A DNA stretch of 64,000 bases from Trichosphaerium sp. ATCC 40318 (lineage: Eukaryota; Discosea; Flabellinia; Trichosidae). Both the position numbers and the translations under genes were made by a program. Positions 1 to 12,227 of this stretch are shown in pieces. The stretch is taken from the NCBI GenBank assembly GCA_038496445.1, contig JALMLS010000072.1, positions 62,001 to 126,000 of the forward strand. The letters run 5' to 3'. The notes below the pieces were generated by a model, which made no database searches, was not told the origin of the DNA, and saw only the letters and a list, made by a program, of their open reading frames with translations. The stretch's first letter is position 1. Each line of letters begins with the position of its first letter.

Positions 1-3000
1 GTTCTCTAAAGTTTGTTGAAGCAATTTTAAAACTGGTGTCCTGGAGGATCAACAATTAGTATCATGATATTGGAAGGAGGCCGCTCACTTCAGTTGTGCC
101 ATGGAAACCAGCGATGAGGTTGATTTGCTCATTACCAGAAACACGCATCACATAGTTCTTCAAATAATTCATTGTTCTTTCTTGAGCTTCAAGAGTTTCC
201 TTATCAACAGAATCTGTCTGTTTGGAACCTTACAGAATGTAAATACGGAGAAGAGATAAGCGTGGGTGTTGATATTATTTACCTGAGGTTTTAGATTGAA
301 GCACGTTTTTTACAAGGACCTCATGTTGTTTTTTAAACTTATCTTCGAGCGCTGGATTATCAAAGAAAACAATCTTTTCCAATTCAAAGAACGACTCGCT
401 GTCTGTACCCATGAACTTTGAGAACATAACACGAGCTCTCAAGTACTCGTCATGACGTTCCTAATGCGATTTATCAACAAGAGAAGAACCAAAAATAGTT
501 AACTATTGTAAAATACCTTATTTGTTTCGTCACTGTGAAGAGTTGTCCATCTCAACCCTGGATATTTTGCTTTATTTTGTTTCCAATCTCCTTGTTTGAG
601 GAACGCTTGTCCATGAATGCTACTCCAAAAGTTCACACGGCTATTGTCAAGAGCAGGGAATCCTTCTTTTAAATGAGTAGGGGTAACAGAGTGTCCTAAA
701 GTCATTGCTTGAGTAAAAGATTTGCTGATATGATTCAGCTGAAGAATAGCGCTTACCTGTTAGCTTACATACGTATGAAGGCTTTGATACAACAAAAAAC
801 CCCCGCTTTGTATCTTAACTGGACATAGTTGAACCTGTTTAGCATCCAAAGGCTCCAAGTACTCATGAAGACATTCCTGTAGAAAAAGTAAATATTTTGC
901 TAAGATTCGCGTTTAAGTACCGTCCACAGATGTGGTGCTATGCCTCGTATAACAACATTTATCGCTCGGTTGTTAAAATACAAAACAATTGTATTACCAT
1001 AGAAATCAGTTAATACGATCAAATTGGAGAAGAGCCGGAACTCTTTGTTTTGGAATTCTGCAAAATGTAAGAATTATTGATTGATGGTTTTGAGGTACAC
1101 GTACTTCTTAGTCTTCTCTGCAAGTCGTTGAATACGTCTTCCGAGATATCAAGTACTCTTAGCTCATACGCTAAGAACTTTGGGATAGCTTTCACAAGCT
1201 CATATGTAGGAGGGAGTGACTATCAGATAACATTAGATTTTTTTTTAATAAAAATCACTGAACAGGTGCTAGCTATCACTGACGTACAATTTTTTTATCT
1301 TCATTCTCTTTAGTGATTGTATGGACTACTTGGCCTGATATTTCATCGTCTTTTGTTGGCGTATAACATAACATCTTCCACTTTGATGATTTTTTTGATA
1401 AACGAAATACTTGGGGTAACTCAGACTGTTTGTTGTTTGTTGTCTGGACTAAAGTGATACTGTGATCCTGTTTTGTCAAAGGCGGGAAGTATAGCATATC
1501 AGCTTTAGGTAATAGAGATATAATAATATAACCATCAGCACCATAAACTATCTAAACAGATTGTGAATTCACTTGTGTTTTTTTGTGACAAAAATCATGA
1601 AATATGCTAAGTCAACTTACCTTTTCTTCTTTTGTCAAGCGAATACAGAATGACATTTGAACCAAGAAGCTCATTACTTGTTTCACTTGATATTTATCAC
1701 ATGTTGGAAATAGTGTAGAGATACGATAGTACACCTCAGATTCAGTTAATACAGCGCAAGTATTCCTGCTCTTGTTTTTTAGCAGTCTATCAAGATGCTC
1801 TGTAGGAGCTATGAAGGCGCTCATTATACGAGATAGAATAGGTGGGTGCAAACAAATCATGTATGTAGACTACAATAAAGGAATTAAAGTCAGAATTAGA
1901 AGAAAATGATTTCAGAATATGCTAAACCGAAGACGTTCGGAAAAGCCAAGCTCAAAAAAAATACCTCGTCAAACATTATGCTGCCAATAGAATGAAGGTA
2001 GTTTAATGCAGCAACCAGCTCTATTGGAGCCATTTTACATTTTGCAGGTAGCATTTGTACAACTTTTGGACTGCAACAAAAGGTCAGATGACTTCAAAAA
2101 GTCTTTTTTTCGGTTAAAAATACATACATTGGGATGATGTTTCCTTGAAGTTCTTCCTTTTTCACAACTGCCTTCTCAAGAGCGTTTTTTATATTGATGT
2201 ACAGAGTAGGTACTTTTGGATATTGAGCCTTTAAGTACTTTGCTTGCCGCTCCAATATTTTTACAAGACCAGGAATGCCTAATAAGAAACATTAATCAAG
2301 GAGGGAAAAAACAGCAAAGTCAAAGGTTACCTTCTAGACAAAAGGTACAGTAAATTGATGATTCTATAGACTTCAGTTCTGCTTCAGCTATCTTCAAATC
2401 TCCCGCAAAAATATCCAGCTTGGAACCGAACACAAGCACCGAATAAAACTTTGGATCTTGGTCTTGTAGAATCTTATTTAGTGTTTGATACCAATGTTTC
2501 AAATGCTCCTTTTGCTCTGTAACGGATAGCGATAAGTCAACCTGTAAAAATGAGGTTAAGAAAACAAGAAGACATATGAACTAAAGCTTACAACAATGAT
2601 ATATATGGCTAGCTGCTTTGCGAAGAAATACTTGTGTAGCCCTTTGTACTCCATTTGTCCTGCAAAATCCAAAACTGTGAATGACACACCACGGAACCTA
2701 TACTATGGTTATAACTAAACCGACAACCCATCCCAAAAAATACGCACGAAAGAGAAGAGGTATTAAAACCGATAGTTGAATCAGCAGTTATATCTTTTTC
2801 ACGTGTCAATGCTCTAACCAAAGTAGTCTTTCCTAGAATTGGGTGATAAGATTTAGACAAGAAGAAAATCTTGCAGCTAGTTTTTTACCTGATCCTCCAT
2901 GGCCCACAACCAATAATTTAGCTCCTAATTCTTCTACAAACTCATATTCTGCGTGATTTGCTCCTTGGAAAATAGGCGGTTGTGTACGGATGTAGACACC

Positions 3001-4329
3001 CCAATAGATTTTTTCAAATTGGTCTATGGATAGTTTATCCATATTAATGGGTATCACACGTGCACCTGGGAACTTACGTGCTGACATCGTTACTAAGTGA
3101 TATAATTAGATGAAACAGCATAGCCAGAATTGAGACTTAGAGTAGTTGCGTACCTTCATGTAGTGATACCTCAGGTCTACAAAAATCATACACAAATACA
3201 TAATCACGTTCACTCTTTTGTACTTCTTCTGCTGTACCAAGAAAGGTGAACAGACTTTCATATATTGCTTTAGAATATACTTCGAAAATCACAGGTCCTT
3301 TGCATTTTATCCTCTTTTCTCCAGGTTCAGTCATACCACTAGCAGCAAATAGTTGTTGAAGATCAAGGAATTGTGCATTCTGAAAGCTCTTATTGAGCTT
3401 CTGATAGTGTTTAATATCCTCACAATACACGCCAACATCCTTGATTATATCAGGTTTAACAGTACCAGCGAAGTTATGTATAGCAGGTATTTTATCCATA
3501 TTATCAACAAAGAATCCTTGGTTAGGCTTTCCAGCAATACACTTATCATCATCGCCTTTACCTCTTTTACCAGCAACATATTTACCAATAAACTTTGTAC
3601 CATCTGGATAATAATACTCTGCATCATCACCATGAAACTTATCATCTAAAAACCCTCCTTTGTATTTAGTACCATCTGGAAAATAAAACTCTCCACTTCC
3701 TTCAAGTATATTGTCTTTAAAATCGCCAACATACCTTGAACCTTCTGCATAATAAAAAACGCCTTTACCTGTTCTCTGTCCGTCCACAAAGTCGCCAATA
3801 TATTTTGAACCATCCTTCAAAGTTAGCTCTCCTTTGCCTGTTCTTTTACCATCTACATAGCTACCAACATACTTGCTACCATCTGCAAAAAAATACTCAC
3901 CAGTACCATGAAACTCACCATCAGTAAACTCACCACAATATATTCCTCCATTTGGAGAAGTTTCCTCTCCAGTGCCATTGGATTTGTTATTCACAAATTC
4001 GCCTTTGTATACTCTACCATCTGCCCAAGTGTATACTCCAAATCCATGAAACTGAGAATTCAAAAAGCTCCCTTCGTATCTAGCACCAGACGGATAAATT
4101 AGCGTTCCTTTTCCATTTTTTAAACCATTTCTTGGTCCTTTGAATACGCTACCGTTTGGTAGTTGTATATCAGCTAAGAGTGGTAAGACAGTGTACGTAT
4201 AGGTATCACAAGTTATATCCAATTAAGGGCGAGTACAACAAAAAACCAAAACCGAGAATGTTGTGTCAGCAACTTACTGTCATTGGAATCTATTTCGTTT
4301 CCGCTATCATCTTTCTTTGGTTCTGCCAT
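1..4329 (-). CDS. MORN-repeat Roc-COR (ROCO) protein with C-terminal PARP-like domain, 3' partial
   Basis: Start at 4329 (MAEPKKDDSG...). A first intron ends at about 4190, followed by nine MORN repeats (pattern YxGxFxxGxxxGxGxxxxxDG) in roughly residues 18-240. A Roc GTPase domain follows near residue 420: P-loop GHGGSGKTT (split by an intron at 2830-2890), DFAGQ as G3, and SKLD as G4. A COR-like segment lies at about 1610-2060 (LICLHPPILSR...). Further down (20-700) come FFDNPALEDKF and, after an intron, FHGTTEDTSFKIASTNF. These match the opening strands of PARP/ARTD catalytic domains. The gene runs off the left edge, so the rest of the catalytic core is not visible. ROCO proteins are large multidomain GTPases that usually carry kinase or LRR modules. 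MORN repeats bind membranes or partners. The domain order is read directly; the ADP-ribosyltransferase activity is inferred. Confidence 0.82.
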
Positions 4330-5575
4330 AATTTCGGTACTATAACAAGTGGTTTTAGTCGTTTTCTACGTTAACAACTGAAAATCAATCATATTCGCGC
4401 TCGTTAGCTAACGAAAAGGAAATTTTTAGCGAATTAATTACTGTTATGCTAAAACTCGCTTTTATCGGGGCTGGTAGAGAAAATAAAACCTATCAGTGAA
4501 ACTACGGACTATTACGGCCTTATCTCTCTCTTTGAGTACCTGTCAATCCAAAAACGGCCAAAATATGTTCAATACAGTTGTACGATTAGAGATAATGGTT
4601 GTGCTTCTTGAACTGCTCAATGTACTAGCGTAGTAGTTTACTAAAGGTAGTAAGTTGCGAAAACTGCTTAAGGCACTACAAAATCTTGATGTGTCATCAC
4701 AGGCGAAAAAAAAGTCAGAAACAGACTATCAATTTATCACTCACTGACTGTACAAGCCTATTGTCGACTGTTTATCAATAGGCTGGTCATTGTTCAGATC
4801 GAATGGTTAGAATCTTTAAAAACTACCGTGTTTAACAATCACGTTTTCAAGCGACAAACACATGATACATGTTTGATCTTGATTGATTCTTTATTGATAT
4901 TATATTTCAGATCGACGAACAACAGAGAAGCATGACTTTCGTCTTATTTTAATGTGACCTTTGTGAGTATAGATTGAGTGGTAGTTTTTTTTTTTGGAAG
5001 GAGAAAAACGTACAACTATAGTGACGTCGCTACACCGGTAGGACAAAGATCTCAGGTGCTGCCCATGACGCCACAGTAATGAGATTTTTTCAATATACTG
5101 AACTAGAGGACCACTCTAAATGATACGACCAGATCATAACACCGTGATCACCGGTAGAGTAAGCGCTTTTGAAGTTGACTTGCTAAAAAGTCACCTTTGC
5201 CTGACTGGAAGAAACAAAATTGCCTACTCAGTTACTTGAACAAACCTACGAACGAACATAAGGTCCAAGCATGAGGTTTTAGAAATCACTTTTGTTGTCT
5301 TGCCAGCTGTAACCTTCAGAGAAGCAGAGACTCAAATATTTGAGAAGCAGCTCTTTTTAAGCACAAAAATACAAAAAAAACAGTCTTTAGTTATTATCAG
5401 ATGTAATCACTTACAAGAATTCAAAACGATTAGCTGAACTACTTAAAAAAGGAAATTGAAACTTTGGCACAAGCCAAAACAAAGTGATTCTTGTATTTTT
5501 CTCAAGATTTGATAGAAATCCGTTCATGAATGTTGTATGGAACTAAGTCTGTCAAAAAACAAAACCAGACTATCA
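4330..5575. other. Intergenic region, no gene seen
   Basis: About 1.2 kb between the divergent ROCO-like gene (minus) and GlnRS gene (plus). I see no open frame with coherent protein features, no tRNA-like box and no repeat. It presumably holds both promoters. A poly-T/A-rich stretch lies near 4987. Confidence 0.6.
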
Positions 5576-8500
5576 ATGAGTGAGAAGAACCCTAACGAGG
5601 AATTATTGAAGAGCTGCGGCTTTTCAGGCCAGTGGCTTGTTGATACGCTTGGTAATAAGAAGTTTATGCCAAAACTACTGGAAGTCATCAAAGCAGTGCG
5701 TAATCTACATTAGAATCGCGAGTTATAGATACTAATACACATTAGGCCGGAGTAGAAACATGTTCCCCAACAGTCGGCTCATTACTTGAGCTAGTAGCCC
5801 GTAAATACCCTAAAAACGCAATGGATAACCGCAAACACTTTATTAAGGTATTTGGCGTTCTTGTGCTCTGATTTTAATTTTAACGCTTTCAAGGCTATCC
5901 TTGATGGTAAAATTACCAAGGGACCGCGTTTTGATGCCGGTATCGCATTTTTAAAAAAATTGGGCAATAAGAAGTTCGAACAAGATAAATTCGAGACTGC
6001 TGCTGGCGTTGGTGCGTTTTACAACGCGCACAAGCCATATCTTTATTAAACTTATAAATTAGGCGTCGAAGTAACTGAAGAAGCTATTGTCGCTGGAGTA
6101 AAGAAGGTTCGTGGTAATACGCAAGATTAGTGTAACTAAACAAAAACGTGGTTAGATTCTTGATGGCTTTGGTGACGCTTTGCTCAAACAACGCTATAAG
6201 ATGTTTGGTAGAGCTATGGGTAGTTGTGTACGATTTTTTGCGCTGTCTAGACGTTGTTTTGCTAGTTTTGTTTCTAAAGCTGTCTCTACTAGTTGAAAGA
6301 CAGCGTTCTCAAGTTCGGAGACAGAGGCATTGTAAAAAAGACATTGGATAGCGAACTACTTGCTCGCTTGGGACCTAGAAGCGACGTAGACTCAAAAAAA
6401 CCAAAAACAGCAAAGAAGGCTTTAGAATTCCCAGATCCAAAAGAGAACAAACAGTTAACTCCAGAAATACTGGCAGCACATTTAAAAGCAACAGGTGGTA
6501 AAGTAGTGACTAGATTCCCTCCAGAACCAAATGTGCGTAAGAGAGTCTTGCCTTGCTATACCTCCACTGTGTTTTGAGCGAGTTTCTTGCGTTTAGGCTG
6601 AAATTGTTTTTTTGTTACATTTTTTCTTTGTTTGAAAGCCTACTAACTGTTTTCTAAGGGTTATTGTCATATTGGTCACGCGAAAGCAATCAACTTGAGT
6701 TTCAGCTACGCGAAACGTAAAGGCGGTATTTGCTACTTGCGGTTTGATGATACAAATCCTGAAGTTGAAGAGCAGGAATACATTGATGCTATTAAAGAGG
6801 TATGCAGCACAACAATTATTTTTTGTTGTATTTTTATTACTTGTTCGCAAGCCGTCTAACGTGTTTTCTAGTGTGTCAGATGGTTGGGATGGTCTTGGCA
6901 TAACAACAAAGAGACTTACGCGTCTGATCACTTTGATGAATTGTTCGAAAGCGCTAAGGAGTTAATAAAGCTCGGTACGTAACTGTTATGCGGTTATAAG
7001 CTCTTTTGGCATACTTAAGGATAAATTTAGGCAAAGCTTACGTATGCTTGTTGCCTGCAGAAGAGTTTAAAGCACTTCACTTCCGCAAACCAGTCAGTAC
7101 GTGCTTTTTTCTTGAATAAATCTCTTGTTTCGTTATGTATGCGCTTTAAAGCTTATGTATTATTAAGAGGAGATTGGAGAGTCACCATACCGTAACGCAT
7201 CTGTTGAAATGAACTTGAAGAGATTCGATGATATGAGAAAAGGTAAATTTGATGAAGGAGAAGCTTGTCTTCGTTTGAAAATGAATATGCAGTCCGAGAA
7301 CCCAAATCTAAGAGATTTGGTCGCTTATCGCGTAAAATACGCTGATCATCCACGTACTGGAGACAAGTGGTGCGTCTAAAACTCATTATCTAGTTACTAG
7401 TAAATTGCGCTTTTTTTCCCTTTTTTTTCTCATGGCGTGTTTGCGTAAAATTATGCCAAGTGACCGCCACTGTAGTCCAGTGAACAAAGTTTTGTTTAAA
7501 CACATGAATGTGGTCATTTGACAGTACATACAGATCATGAGATCTGGTGCTTTTGTAGTTTTTTTTTTGTGCTTTCAAACGAAATGTTCTTTTTTTGCGT
7601 TTTACCGGTTTTTGTGGCTTAAGTTTTGTTTTATTAGGTGTATCTACCCAACCTATGATTATACCCATTGCATGTGTGACAGTTATGAGAATATTACACA
7701 TTCCTTGTGTACTTTGGAATTCGAGGTACCTCATCAAAACTTTCAAAAAAAAAAAGGGAATCTCATTTACAAAACAAAGAAATTGATATACTGATGTTGT
7801 TTGTAGTCTCGTCATGCATCTTATGATTGGGTTGTCAATGCATTAAAGAGATACAGATCATTTGTATGGGAATACGGTAGATTGGCTTTGACTCATACCA
7901 TGACATCTAAAAGAAAATTGAGAAAACTCATTATGGGCAAATTCGTAAACGGTTGGGATGATCCGCGATTACCAACTTGTACGTTTGTCGATGAGGATAT
8001 TTACAATTTATGTTATTTTGTGCTTTACTTATACGTTGATGTTAGTGTTCGGTATGAGAAGACTTGGATATCCACCAGAGGCTATCAACAATTTTTGCGC
8101 TGAAGTTGGTGTTGCTTCTAGAACAGGTGTCTGTTTTGATATCGAGCATCTCGAACAGTTTGTTAGAAAGCACCTTGAAATCCATGCTTTCCGTAAGTTC
8201 GCTGTAATGGATCCTATCAAGTTGGTCATTACAAACTGGGACGGTACGTACTTCGTGTTTGGTTACAAGAAAACTTTTGTTCGTTTTTTTTGAAGATTTT
8301 CTGATGATTGATTTTTAGGAGGCGTTATTGAAGTTGAAGCTCCAAATGCTCCTGATAAGAAGAAGGGCATGCGTAAGATGCCATTCTCCAAAACTATTTA
8401 CATAGAAAGAAGCGACTTTAGAAAAGTTGATGACCCAGTACGACTTTCAAAAAAACAAACTTTCACTGCCCACCACGTGATGGCTTTTTTGCTTTTTTTC

Positions 8501-9314
8501 GTTTTTCTATTTACGTTATTATCGCTTTATTAATATACAATCTAATTCTTATGTCAAGGACTTTTATGGACTTGCATTGGAGACAACTGAAGGAAAGAAA
8601 AAACTTGTTAGACTCCTGTTCGCAAACAAAGTTATCTATCTCACCAAGCTTATCACAGATGGTTGTACGTATAATTTCTTTATTATGTTCAAGAATCAAC
8701 CATTGTATTGAACGTATAATTCAATTTCTATGAATGAACCAACAGTGTTCAATGAGCATGATGTGTTTGTTTTCCGGAAAAATATCGTTTTTTCTTTCAC
8801 GAATCAAATTATTAATCTCTTTTAGCTGGTAATACTGTTTCTCTCGAAGCAGAGATTCTTAACACACGTCGTGATAAGGGAACTGTCATTAAGGGCAATA
8901 TTCATTGGGTTGCTGAGCCTGCACCTGGACAGGTAAATAACAAAAAAAACTTCAATATCTTATTCAAAGTATTTATTCTTTCATGTTTAGGAGCCACTTA
9001 AGGCAGAGTTACGCCTCTTTGGTCGCCTCTTTACCGTTGAGAAACCAACTGATAATTGGCTAGAAGAGTTTAACAAAGATTCTTTGGAGGTTGTCACCGC
9101 TTATGTTGAACCTTCGACAGTTGGTACGATACAGTTTTTTTTATGTTTTTTTGGAAAAAATTCCTTACACTTTGTTGTAGATGTCAAGCACCTCGAAAAG
9201 GTCCAGTTTGAAAGAAAAGGATACTACTGTTGTGATCCAGACTCTACACCAGAAAAGCTTGTGTTTAATCGTACTGTGACACTCAAATCAAAATGGAAGC
9301 CAAAAAAGAATTAA
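5576..9314 (+). CDS. QARS1: Glutaminyl-tRNA synthetase, cytosolic
   Basis: Charges tRNA-Gln with glutamine in the cytosol. The start at 5576 ([16 protein letters not shown]) opens the eukaryote-type N-terminal helical GlnRS domain, continued in the exon at 5852-6049. The catalytic core begins with RFPPEPN, then after an intron [10 protein letters not shown] (HIGH signature) near 6665, and RFDDTNPE. Later exons give [24 protein letters not shown] (KMSKS-equivalent) near 7900, [10 protein letters not shown] and [10 protein letters not shown]. The C-terminal anticodon-binding beta-barrels end with [15 protein letters not shown] and a Lys-rich tail at the stop, 9314. At least ten introns separate the exons, several with GTGCGT or GTACGT donors. 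Length and domain order match the family; nothing is missing by eye. Confidence 0.95.
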
Positions 9315-9721
9315 AAGGGAAAACAAACAAAACTAAATAAACAATATTTCTTCTGACTGACTGAGACTTGAGATTAAGAAAAAATGTACTAAAACCAAAA
9401 TACACTTCTACGATGGCATGTAGCCTATATGCTCAGCCAAAAACGATTGCACCACCTTGCTAATCTCCCACAAACAAAATTCCTTTACTGTATTGACAGC
9501 TTTGATGTTTATTGGCTTCCTAATGGTCATTAAAGACCTAAAAAATCCATTGTCTTGTAATAAGCAAACTCATTCAGGCTCTAACAATATCATCCAGTAT
9601 ACTTGAACCGTTTCTTAAACAACCAAAACATATGCACCCTTGTTCGCACGTGGTTGTTCAAACAAGAAGGCAAATAACAATAACAAGTGGTTGTTTATCT
9701 ACACAATTCGTTACTGTTCTC
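9315..9721. other. Intergenic 3'-3' region, no gene seen
   Basis: 407 bp between the convergent ends of the GlnRS gene and the F-box gene. It presumably holds both 3' UTRs and poly(A) sites. I see no coding signal. Confidence 0.6.
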
Positions 9722-10489
9722 TCAGCAGTAGTCGTGTTCAAACCATAAGACACCAGCTATAAAACCGAATCTGTTGTAGCCAAGAACGAACTTGATGTAA
9801 CAACGACAGCTCATAACATCAGCTACAAGATATGTATCCTTTACGCTGACATCATCCAGATTGCCTGAACAATAGCTCAATGTCTTTGGATCGAGGGGTG
9901 TAACCTTCTTGATAAAGTTCTTTTCTTTCATGCCGATAAGATTTAACAAGTGTTGCCCGGATGGAGGATGCTCTTTACTTTGTTCTGATCTCTTGTGGTT
10001 GCTGGTATGTAAAAAGCCAACAACTTCGTATTCAAGGCTATAACCATTGCCGAAAGAGAGTCCTTCTGTGTGTTCAAAGGATAGGTATTCTTTCAAAGAT
10101 AATAGAGTGAAAAGCCTCTTTTTACAATCTCCAGTATCACTTGAGCATGTTGTGGGGTCCAGAAGAAGAGATGTTTCCTTTGGCACTAAAACTCTAAACA
10201 ACTTTTGGTCACGTGATTCCAATCGAACCAAGTTATGTTCAAAGTTACTCTCGTAACTAGTGTGGTGTGATATCTTCTTTTTAATCTCAATTTGCCATAA
10301 TTGTATGTAATACGCTATCGTTGCTTGTGTAATGCTTTTAGAGATTGTATTTGACCGAAATGTAAGTGATACAGCCAAGCAAGCGGTAAGTGCTTCCAGG
10401 TCAGTTAATAAGACCTTTTTAAGTATCTCTTGTATAATCTCTGATGGTATTGATCCAAATGAATCAGCTACAGCCTCTTCTTTAGACAT
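9722..10489 (-). CDS. F-box-like protein, single exon
   Basis: 255 residues in one uninterrupted frame from ATG at 10489. Residues about 14-50 (IPSEIIQEILKKVLLTDLEA...) have the hydrophobic pattern of an F-box, the Skp1-binding element of SCF ubiquitin ligases. The remainder (DPKTLSYCSGNLDDVSV..., VLGYNRFGFIAGVLWFEHDYC at the end) is not recognised and could be a substrate-binding beta domain. The lack of introns contrasts with most neighbours. F-box assignment is moderate, the role as adaptor is inferred from family knowledge. Confidence 0.6.
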   Translation of the reverse strand: MSKEEAVADSFGSIPSEIIQEILKKVLLTDLEALTACLAVSLTFRSNTISKSITQATIAYYIQLWQIEIKKKISHHTSYESNFEHNLVRLESRDQKLFRVLVPKETSLLLDPTTCSSDTGDCKKRLFTLLSLKEYLSFEHTEGLSFGNGYSLEYEVVGFLHTSNHKRSEQSKEHPPSGQHLLNLIGMKEKNFIKKVTPLDPKTLSYCSGNLDDVSVKDTYLVADVMSCRCYIKFVLGYNRFGFIAGVLWFEHDYC

Positions 10490-11435
10490 ACTAAATCATG
10501 TGACATCGGAAAAATAAATTTCGCCGTTTTTCCACGAAAAAACGAAGTATGTTCTATTGACAACAATTTTTTGCACTTATTCTGCGTAATAACTCTGAAA
10601 GGGAAATTTGGGAATTTATCCAGGAGAACCCCATTGACAACTATAAGTCTCTCCACACACGGTGTAGATTTAGTTCTCCTGTGTTGGAATAAAGTTTATA
10701 TGATGTCAAGTGTGAAGTTTGTTGGGAACAAGGGATATTACGGTGATGCACTAGTGTAGTATACTGCGCAAAGTACACCTTTCTGACAGTTCAGTCATAT
10801 TCATCTCCTTAAGCGTACTCATCATTGCTTTCTTTCAAGATATTAATGATGACTTATAAGCGCACATAACACAAAAAAAATAGCAAAGTGTTGATAAATC
10901 GTGTTTAGTTGGCGGTTGGCCTTGGCTATTACTTCATACGAGCTACTACTAAAACGAATTTGATAGTCAGGAATGGTAAAATGTGTTACACAGTTCAGTT
11001 CGATTGACTTCCAAGTATTGAAACAGATGCTGTTTTGAATTTTGGTTTAGGAAACTACAGTCTTTGATCTACATACTAACGCAGAAAGTTTAATAAAGTT
11101 TTATTGTACAGAGGTGTACTATGTCCAAATTGTTTATCCAACTGGCCATAAATGTGAACTAACAACTATATAGCCATTTAAATGCAAGGAAACATCGGTA
11201 CCAACATTGTAACCTGGGTTATCATCAAGAACGACGAGGAGTTTATTTTATTCAACAAAATCAAGTGAACACTAAATTCTTGGTTGTAGTATTTATTTAG
11301 ATGAAGAAAGAGAACAAAGAAACAAGCATTTTGATGATTCACTCTTTACCAAATTACCTCCAGGTTTGTTCTATTTAGTCGCTCTCTAATACTTGTTAGG
11401 ACACTTTGGCATATTATTTAACATACCACGTGGCG
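10490..11435. other. Intergenic region, no convincing gene
   Basis: About 950 bp. Short frames on both strands lack protein-like composition. No repeat or RNA gene was recognised. Confidence 0.5.
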
Positions 11436-11624
11436 CTAGTAACATCTGTAGCCGTAGCATCCGTGGTTCGGACGGCAGATTGTTGGGCGAGGAGGACGAC
11501 ATGGGCGTGGTGGGCATATAGGCCTACATATCGATACATTTGGCCTGCATGGGTGTGGACAACAGACCATCGTAGGGCGAGGGCGTGGTTGATAACAAGG
11601 GCGATGACATCCATAGTAAGACAT
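11436..11624 (-). CDS. Small Cys/Pro/Arg-rich peptide
   Basis: 62 codons from ATG at 11624 to a stop at 11436. The peptide has 11 cysteines, many prolines and many arginines, arranged as degenerate CRP/CRPP/CxP units (for example CCPHPCRP, CPPRPCRPP, GCYGYRCY). It has no signal peptide. The region is visibly richer in G and C than its surroundings, which fits coding selection. The other five frames give Trp- or His-biased products without repeats. It resembles in composition Cys-rich structural or metal-binding peptides, but no family is identified. It could be a chance frame in a GC-rich patch. Confidence 0.45.
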   Translation of the reverse strand: MSYYGCHRPCYQPRPRPTMVCCPHPCRPNVSICRPICPPRPCRPPRPTICRPNHGCYGYRCY

Positions 11625-12227
11625 GTTGCAAGATATTTGTGGTTTAAGTTGTATTGCTTTACGTTAGTTGTTGTTAGTTTTTATGTGTGCATGTGATTGG
11701 TTGTCATATCTCACAAACGTTTATATTGAGTACTACAAAAGGGTTTTTTAAACGGTAGTTATAATAAAAAGTGATTGAATTGAATGTCCATTTTTGAAAT
11801 AAAAACGTGATTAAAGCGATTTGTTGGTTTTTTATGTAGAATACACCATTTGGAATGCCAGAGTTACTTTTGAAGAAAAAAGATGTTTGTGAAACATGAC
11901 ATCTAGTTTTTTATCTGCCGCAATCGCTCAGAGAATATGGCTTGGTGCCACAACGATACAAGAGATAATTTGGACAAATCGCCATGTTCAATCTTTGAAA
12001 GAACACAGAATAAGAACCGTTATGGGTTTTCTCCTCATTCTTTACCAAATAGACAATATACAACTACTACACCCTACAAAACAGTATTGAAAATTGCGCT
12101 ATCGCGCTATATTGTCACTAATCGTTGAGGGCAGAAAACACAAAACTTGTGGCTTAACATCATGTTGAATTTTATGTTCATTTCTCATCATCCAAACAAA
12201 CAACAAACAACAACTCTCATAAAAATA
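11625..12227. other. Intergenic region, no gene seen
   Basis: About 600 bp upstream of the two-exon orphan. Short plus-strand frames at 11896-12128 overlap each other in different frames and have no recognisable features. The last 50 bp before 12228 is A/C-rich (repeated caaacaa), a plausible 5' UTR. Confidence 0.5.

Noticed and set aside
6593-6931. Minus-strand 112-codon frame
   Set aside because: Antisense to the GlnRS exon carrying the HIGH motif; no protein features.
7390-7815. Minus-strand 141-codon frame
   Set aside because: It is antisense to GlnRS exon and intron sequence, with Lys runs from poly-T intron tracts.
11406-11696. Plus-strand 96-codon frame over the Cys-rich peptide
   Set aside because: Its product is Trp/Arg-biased nonsense. 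The opposite strand gives regular Cys-Pro repeats and is the better candidate.
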